Assembly (NCBI GenBank): GCA_036383895.1
Contig: DASVNK010000025.1
Coordinates: 1-64,000, forward strand
DNA: 64,000 nt
Direction: 5' to 3'
Source: DASVNK01 sp036383895
Lineage (GTDB): Bacteria; Verrucomicrobiota; Verrucomicrobiia; Limisphaerales; SXQI01
The notes under the pieces were generated by a model. It was not told the DNA's origin and did no database searches. It saw only the letters and a list, made by a program, of their open reading frames with translations. Position numbers and translations under genes: made by a program. The number at the start of each line of letters is the position of its first letter. Position 1 is the stretch's first letter. Positions 59,045-64,000 of the stretch are shown piece after piece.

Positions 59045-60475
59045 CTACTTCGGCCAAAGCGCCGCGATTTCCGCATCGCTCAACACCCTCTCCCAAATCG
59101 CGCACTCTTCCACTTCGCCGCGGAAATGCCGGGCGGACTTTCCCTCGGCGTTCGCCGCGCCGATGAGCAAGGGAAATGAATTGGGCACCAGCTTGCCTTG
59201 CAGTGGCGCGCTCGCCATCTTCCGCCCATCACAAAACAACGCGACAGACTTCCCATCGTAACGCCCCACCAAATCATGCCACGCAGTTGCATCGATCTCT
59301 GAAACGAAAAAGCTCGCCGTTGCGGCGTTTCTCTCCGTCTTGATATGAAACGAAATGGCACGGCCGTGATCCGGCAACTCAGCGCTAAACAGATTGAAGT
59401 GCACTGGCCCTTCAGCCTCATTCGCGCGCTTCCCCATCAGTGCTGAATCCCATTTTCCCGCCGGATCGCGCAACCGCAGATACACCGTCAACTCCTCCCC
59501 CGAAGCGTGCAGTTCCTTCCCTCCGTCAAAGTAAGCGCCATCCAGAACAGTCACCTTCGCCTTCGGCACCGCACCCTTCCCCGCCGCGACAACGTTCAAT
59601 TCAAACTGATAAAACTCCGGGTTTAGCCGTAGCGGCACCCGCGCCCCGTGCCCGCCCGCATCCAGCAACCACCACGTCAGCGCTCCATCGAAAAGCTTTC
59701 GTCGCAGCGGGGCTAATCTCCAATCCGCGATCACGTTTGTGTCCGCTGCCTTAAGAACTTTGACGCGGATATTCCGAAACTCCGTCACGGTTGGCGGACC
59801 GCTGTGCAACTGCAGCGCGAGCACACCTTGCGGTTCCGCACGCCGCGGATCATTATCCTCCACCTCCGCGATCAATCGCCCGTTCACCCGCAAACTGATC
59901 TTCCCGCCAACGCAAGTCAGATGATACTCATGCCAATCTTCCAGTCGGAAATTCGCCGGCGGCTTCGGAATACTCGCATCAAGCGGCTGCGCATTCCGCT
60001 TCCCATTCGCATCGAACACCGCCCGCTCTCCCCGCAACGCCAAATCATGCCGCCCATACTCATCATACAAACGCGCCAGCCACTCCGTCCCCAGATTATT
60101 ATCCATCTGGTAGCCGCAGACATCTCCATCCGGCAACAACCGGCTCCGAAACTGAAACCCGCCATTAATTCCCCCTTCCCCGTTCAACCGCATCTCTAGC
60201 TTCAACTCAAAATCCGCCAACTCCCCACCCTTCCAAACCAAATACTGGTTCGTCGTGCACGGCCGCTCCTTCGTAATCCGCCCCACGATCGCCCCATTCT
60301 CCACACTCCAGTAACTCGCATCCCGCGGCGCCCACTCCGCCAGCGAACTCCCATCAAAGATCGACCGAAAACCTTCTTCCGCCGGCGCAATATTCTCGCT
60401 TGAAAACGCGCAAGTAATCAGCGCGAACGTAATGAAGAAAAGACGCTGCTTCTGAAATCGGAAGAACGCAGGCAT
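59045..60475 (-). CDS. DUF1080 sugar hydrolase with C-terminal LamG domain
   Basis: 476 residues with a signal peptide. Residues about 38-235 match DUF1080 (3-keto-disaccharide hydrolase fold): GFRSIFDGSSLAEWAPRDASYWSVENGAIVGRI, ADFELKLEMRLNGEGGINGGFQFRS and WHEYHLTCVGGKISLRVNGRLIAEVED. The second half (about 320-470) is a LamG-like sandwich (WHDLVGRYDGKSVALFCDGRKM and GEVEECAIWERVLSDAEIAAL). The enzyme would act in the periplasm or outside on oxidised glycosides. It is convergent with the pentapeptide-repeat gene. Confidence 0.88.
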   Translation of the reverse strand: MPAFFRFQKQRLFFITFALITCAFSSENIAPAEEGFRSIFDGSSLAEWAPRDASYWSVENGAIVGRITKERPCTTNQYLVWKGGELADFELKLEMRLNGEGGINGGFQFRSRLLPDGDVCGYQMDNNLGTEWLARLYDEYGRHDLALRGERAVFDANGKRNAQPLDASIPKPPANFRLEDWHEYHLTCVGGKISLRVNGRLIAEVEDNDPRRAEPQGVLALQLHSGPPTVTEFRNIRVKVLKAADTNVIADWRLAPLRRKLFDGALTWWLLDAGGHGARVPLRLNPEFYQFELNVVAAGKGAVPKAKVTVLDGAYFDGGKELHASGEELTVYLRLRDPAGKWDSALMGKRANEAEGPVHFNLFSAELPDHGRAISFHIKTERNAATASFFVSEIDATAWHDLVGRYDGKSVALFCDGRKMASAPLQGKLVPNSFPLLIGAANAEGKSARHFRGEVEECAIWERVLSDAEIAALWPK

Positions 60476-60793
60476 GAACCGTGGCTATCAACAAACCGCC
60501 AACGCCGCAAGCTCAGCTCAACTGTGGCCGCCCCGCAAATGAACCAAATCACTGCTGCACTTTTACCGCCATATAAAACCGGTTCGTGCTCCGCGCAGGC
60601 TCTACAAAACCCATGGCATTATTCGCATCCACCCGCGCAGCCGCCCGATGCATTAGGGCAGTTTTTGAAACCCCTCTCAGGGGAATTTTCCACCGCCAGT
60701 AGGGGAGAATCGAATCAACAACCCTTGCTTATTATTTGATTCACTTTCACTATCACTATCGCGCCGTTAAGCGTTCGAGAAACAAGGATTGTT
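60476..60793. other. 318-base intergenic region
   Basis: Promoter space between divergent genes. It has a small hairpin CCCCT-CTC-AGGGG near 60672-60684. No gene or tRNA seen. Confidence 0.35.
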
Positions 60794-63700
60794 ATGAATC
60801 CGGGACTGTCTTTTTGCAGAAAACTCTTTGCCTTCATTTCCTGCTGGATTGTTTTCACCTGCTCCGGGATGCAGGCAACAGTGGGTCAAACCTTGAGCAA
60901 CGGTGGCATCCATCCCGGTTCTATTGCGGCCAGCGGCGGCTCCGAATCCTGGACCTTCACCAGCGGGCCGGGTGAGAGCATCATGCTCCGCGTCGGTACC
61001 ACCAACTTCCCTCCCCGCATCCGGGTTTTCGATGGCTCAAACATCCAGATCGCCGACGTGGCCTCTGGCTCCACAGTTACTCGGGATATTGTAATTTCGC
61101 TCGTCACGACCAACGGCGGTAACTACACCGCGCTGGTAAATAGCGCTACGACGGCTGGTGGAACATACGCACTCCATTTCGCCCACGTTCCAGGCGAATT
61201 CATTGTCCCCGCGCAGGACGAAGGAGGAAACCTGCTGAGCGGCGCCAACAATCCGGCCAACATTACCGTCGGCGATCTGGACCTCTGGAGATTCACCGCT
61301 CCTGCGGGCGCGGGTTTTATGGTCCGGATGGGTGGCGTATTCACACCTTGGATACGCGTTTACAACACCGCAGGAACCCTGGTTTCCGAAGCGCTTTCGC
61401 TCAGCACCACCACACGCGATGTCGTCCTGAGCGGCGTTGCGACCAATGCCGGCACCTACACCGTCGTCGCCAGTAGTACGGTCAGCAGCGGAGTGGGCCC
61501 CTACACGATACACCTCGCTCTCGCTCCCGCAGGTGTCGAGGTCACCGCCGGTGACCAAGGCGGTGAACTGGTCAATGGCGTAAAAAACATCGCTACCATC
61601 ACCACCGGCGATCTCGATGTCTGGCGTTTCAACGCCGCGGCCGGTGATATGGTCCATCTCCGAATGGGTGGCGTGTTCACCCCGTTCATTCGGCTCTACG
61701 GCCCCAGCGGCGAACTCGTCGGCGATGCTCTATCCCCCAGCACGGTCACGCGCGATCTGCTGCTTGAGCGGCGCGCAACCAACGCCGGCGTTTACATCGT
61801 GGTAACGGCCAGCACCGTCGCCAGCGGTGCCGGTGCATACGAACTGACGCTCGCCCGCGTCCCGGCTGATTTTACCACCTCTGCCGGCGACGAAGGTGGC
61901 CTGCTCGTCAACGGAGCAAACACCGCCGGCAACATCTCTGCGGGTGACCTCGATCTCTGGCGATTCAGCGCAAACCTCGGCGACGCCATCCTCCTCCGCA
62001 TGGGTGGTGAGTTCACTCCGAAAATCCAGTTATATGGGCCCGACGGTGCTTTGGTCGAAGAGGCAGTGTCCGGCACGACTGTCACCCGCGATGTGAGCCT
62101 GGAAACACGCGCGCCGATTACCGGTACCTACGTGGCAATTGCCAGCAGCACCGTCGCCAGTGGCGTTGGAGCATATACCCTGAATCTCGCACAATCGCCC
62201 TCGCCGTTCGAAGTAAGCGAGGGAGATCAAGGCGGCGAAATCATCAGTGGCTTTCTCACGGAAGGTGAACTCCACACGGGCGATATGGATCTCTGGACCT
62301 TCGAAGCCACCGGGGGCGAATCCTTCATGGTCCGTATTGGCGCTCAGTTCGCTCCATGGCTCCGCGTCTACGGCCCAAATGGCGAGCTGGCCGGAACAGC
62401 CGTTGCTGGCTCCACGGTGACGCGCGACGTGGTTCTGAACGCCACCGCCACGAACGCGGGGCCTTACAGGATTGTCGTCGCGGCGGCAGTTCCCAGCGGC
62501 CTTGGAACATACGAACTCCATCTCGTCCGCGGGAGTGGCGGAGTTGAAATCGCAGCGGACGATCAGGGCGGTGTCCTGCTCAACGGCGCCACCAACCTTG
62601 GCACGGTCAACCTCGGCGATGTCGACGCATGGACTTTCACCGCCACCGTTGGTGATAGCAACGTCTTCCGCGTTACCGCTACTAATTTCGCGCCCTGGAT
62701 CCGGCTCTATGGCCCCGCCGGAACTCTGGTCGGGGAATTCGCCCCTCCGAGCACCGTCACGCGTAGCGCCACATTGATCTATGAGCTCACCGCCAATCCT
62801 GGTGAATACACCGTCGTACTCAGTTCGGGAGTCCCGGGACAAAACGGCACCTACGCCTTCAAGCAATCCCGCTGGGCGCCGGATCTCCACGTCCCGCTCA
62901 ACGCCGCTGTCCATGAAGGCGAGCCCGTCTTCTACAATATCCACGCGCAGGATCCCGATGAACCCACCAAACCGCTGCAGTTCCAGCTCCTCTCCGCTCC
63001 GCCTCAGGCGATTTTCGCTCTGGACGGCGCTACCAACGCCACTATTGGCTGGGGCACCTCTGAAATCGATGGCCCAGTCACCAATATCGTCGTCGTCAAA
63101 GTCACCGACGTCGTGAACAACCGCTCCTTCTCGCGCACCAATTCCTTCGCCGTCATCGTTCACGAAATGAACGTCGCGCCAGAACTCTCCCTTCCTGCAA
63201 ACCAAACCGTTAACGAACTCGCTCCACTCAATGTTACCGCCACTGCGACGGATATCGATTTCCCTCCCAATCCGTTAACCTTCTCCCTCATCACTCCACC
63301 GGCCGGCATGACTATCAACCCGCTCAGCGGTGCAATTAATTGGACGCCCTCCGAAGCTCAAGGCCCGTCCACCAATCTCATCACGATCGTCGTCACCGAT
63401 AACAGTCCTTACGCGTTCAACGAAAAAAATCTGAGCCACACCAATGTTTTCACCGTCGTTGTCCGTGAAGTGAACTCCGCTCCACGAGTCGTCGCGGATT
63501 TTCAATCCTTCATCCTTGAGCTCAACCCGCTCAACGCCAGCGTGTCCGCCAGCGACGACGATCTGCCACCCAACCAACTTACGTTCTCTCTTGTCGAACC
63601 GCCCGCTGGCATGATCATAAATCCTTCATCCGGCGCCATCACCTGGACTCCCACCGAAGCGCAAGGCCCGTTCACCGGCCCCATCCGCGTGCGCGTCACC

Positions 63701-64000
63701 GATCACAGCCCTCTCGCCATCAATGAAACTCAACTTGCCGCCACCAATAGCTTCGTTGTCACAGTCTGGGAAATGAACACCGCTCCTGTACTCACTCTGC
63801 CTCCGTCGCTAATCGTTCAAGAACTCGAAGCCGCTGAAGATGAAGTCGTCCTGCGGGCGACTGCTTTCGATTCGGATCTGCCCGCGAACTCGTTCACCTT
63901 CTCTCTCCCCAACCCACCCACCGGCATGACCATCGATCCCACCACCGGTGCGATGTCCTGGACTCCTTCCGAGTCCCAGGGCGGCACCACCAATGTGATC
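60794..64000 (+). CDS. Giant secreted repeat protein, truncated by the window end
   Basis: Open frame from the ATG at 60794 with no stop before 64000, so at least 1069 residues. It starts with a signal peptide (ISCWIVFTCSGMQA). Six tandem units of about 112 residues follow between 60887 and 62880, each with the pattern GG.L.NG....I..GDLDLWRF.A..G, then RMGG.FTP.IRLYGP.G, then STVTRDV, then TYxVVxSSTVASG.G; they resemble the bacterial pre-peptidase C-terminal domain. From about 62890 Ig/cadherin-like units follow (FSLITPPAGMTINPLSGAINWTPSEAQGP, repeated at least three times), as in He_PIG domains. No catalytic residues seen in the part present. Confidence 0.85.
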   Translation, partial: MNPGLSFCRKLFAFISCWIVFTCSGMQATVGQTLSNGGIHPGSIAASGGSESWTFTSGPGESIMLRVGTTNFPPRIRVFDGSNIQIADVASGSTVTRDIVISLVTTNGGNYTALVNSATTAGGTYALHFAHVPGEFIVPAQDEGGNLLSGANNPANITVGDLDLWRFTAPAGAGFMVRMGGVFTPWIRVYNTAGTLVSEALSLSTTTRDVVLSGVATNAGTYTVVASSTVSSGVGPYTIHLALAPAGVEVTAGDQGGELVNGVKNIATITTGDLDVWRFNAAAGDMVHLRMGGVFTPFIRLYGPSGELVGDALSPSTVTRDLLLERRATNAGVYIVVTASTVASGAGAYELTLARVPADFTTSAGDEGGLLVNGANTAGNISAGDLDLWRFSANLGDAILLRMGGEFTPKIQLYGPDGALVEEAVSGTTVTRDVSLETRAPITGTYVAIASSTVASGVGAYTLNLAQSPSPFEVSEGDQGGEIISGFLTEGELHTGDMDLWTFEATGGESFMVRIGAQFAPWLRVYGPNGELAGTAVAGSTVTRDVVLNATATNAGPYRIVVAAAVPSGLGTYELHLVRGSGGVEIAADDQGGVLLNGATNLGTVNLGDVDAWTFTATVGDSNVFRVTATNFAPWIRLYGPAGTLVGEFAPPSTVTRSATLIYELTANPGEYTVVLSSGVPGQNGTYAFKQSRWAPDLHVPLNAAVHEGEPVFYNIHAQDPDEPTKPLQFQLLSAPPQAIFALDGATNATIGWGTSEIDGPVTNIVVVKVTDVVNNRSFSRTNSFAVIVHEMNVAPELSLPANQTVNELAPLNVTATATDIDFPPNPLTFSLITPPAGMTINPLSGAINWTPSEAQGPSTNLITIVVTDNSPYAFNEKNLSHTNVFTVVVREVNSAPRVVADFQSFILELNPLNASVSASDDDLPPNQLTFSLVEPPAGMIINPSSGAITWTPTEAQGPFTGPIRVRVTDHSPLAINETQLAATNSFVVTVWEMNTAPVLTLPPSLIVQELEAAEDEVVLRATAFDSDLPANSFTFSLPNPPTGMTIDPTTGAMSWTPSESQGGTTNVI

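Noticed and set aside
62030..63205. 391-residue minus frame over the giant repeat protein
   Set aside because: Antisense of tandem repeats, which naturally yields long repeated shadow frames; the + strand frame has a signal peptide and domain patterns.
1..64000. CRISPR array, prophage or insertion sequence
   Set aside because: No regularly spaced repeats with unique spacers, no Cas genes, and no transposase, integrase or phage structural genes were found.

Overview
This window looks like a chromosomal segment of a Verrucomicrobiota bacterium, probably a soil or freshwater lineage related to Chthoniobacter or Pedosphaera. The phylum call rests on prepilin-like secreted proteins with an N-terminal FTLIELLVV signal (one with the H-X9-DG motif), large secreted Calx-beta, FG-GAP and LamG-like proteins ending in a 'STDL..W....FYR' domain, a DUF1080 sugar hydrolase, a PL11 rhamnogalacturonan lyase, choice-of-anchor I and S46 peptidase families, and a high-GC core genome. 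I cannot name a species.

Layout. 0.2-3.4 kb: MFS transporter, a small DUF1328 membrane protein, and the core pair pyrH-frr. 3.4-4.2 kb: no convincing gene. 4.3-7.0 kb: a secreted beta-propeller protein, then a candidate retron (structured msr-msd-like RNA at 5430-5599 followed by a retron-type reverse transcriptase). 7.1-8.3 kb: a PadR regulator with a palindromic operator, overlapping a membrane protein that joins a permease-prefix-like segment to a CcsA-like haem-handling core. 8.6-12.0 kb: secreted prepilin-like and LamG-like proteins. 12.1-15.6 kb (minus): phosphate transporter and PhoU-like partner, tRNA-His, a small AraC-type protein, panC. 15.9-18.7 kb: a hybrid histidine kinase with a degenerate ATP site. 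18.8-26.1 kb: tRNA-Pro, a DUF4105 protein, S46 peptidase, Gfo/Idh oxidoreductase, TIM-barrel isomerase, ABC exporter. 26.1-33.4 kb: two divergent giant secreted proteins that share a domain. 34-37.4 kb: a response regulator-PAS-PP2C phosphatase, rpoZ, smpB, rpmB. 37.5-44.9 kb: choice-of-anchor I protein, PL11 lyase, secreted Gfo/Idh, a coiled-coil protein, a VapBC-type toxin-antitoxin pair flanked by an imperfect direct repeat, a prepilin-like protein and a broken gene. 45-55.3 kb: a compact six-gene ATP-grasp / alpha-E / transglutaminase / metallopeptidase operon. 55.4-64 kb: pyrophosphatase, small proteins, a group II intron-like remnant, a pentapeptide-repeat protein, a DUF1080 hydrolase, and a giant tandem-repeat secreted protein that runs off the end.

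Two systems stand out. The first is the retron: inverted repeats a1/a2 enclose two hairpins and lie 23 bases ahead of an RT with intact catalytic residues but divergent retron signature motifs and no obvious separate effector gene. The second is the amidoligase-type operon at 44951-55271. It carries two ATP-grasp modules, two alpha-E modules, two transglutaminase-fold modules and a zinc peptidase, and its substrate is not known to me. All family assignments come from reading motifs; no database search was run.
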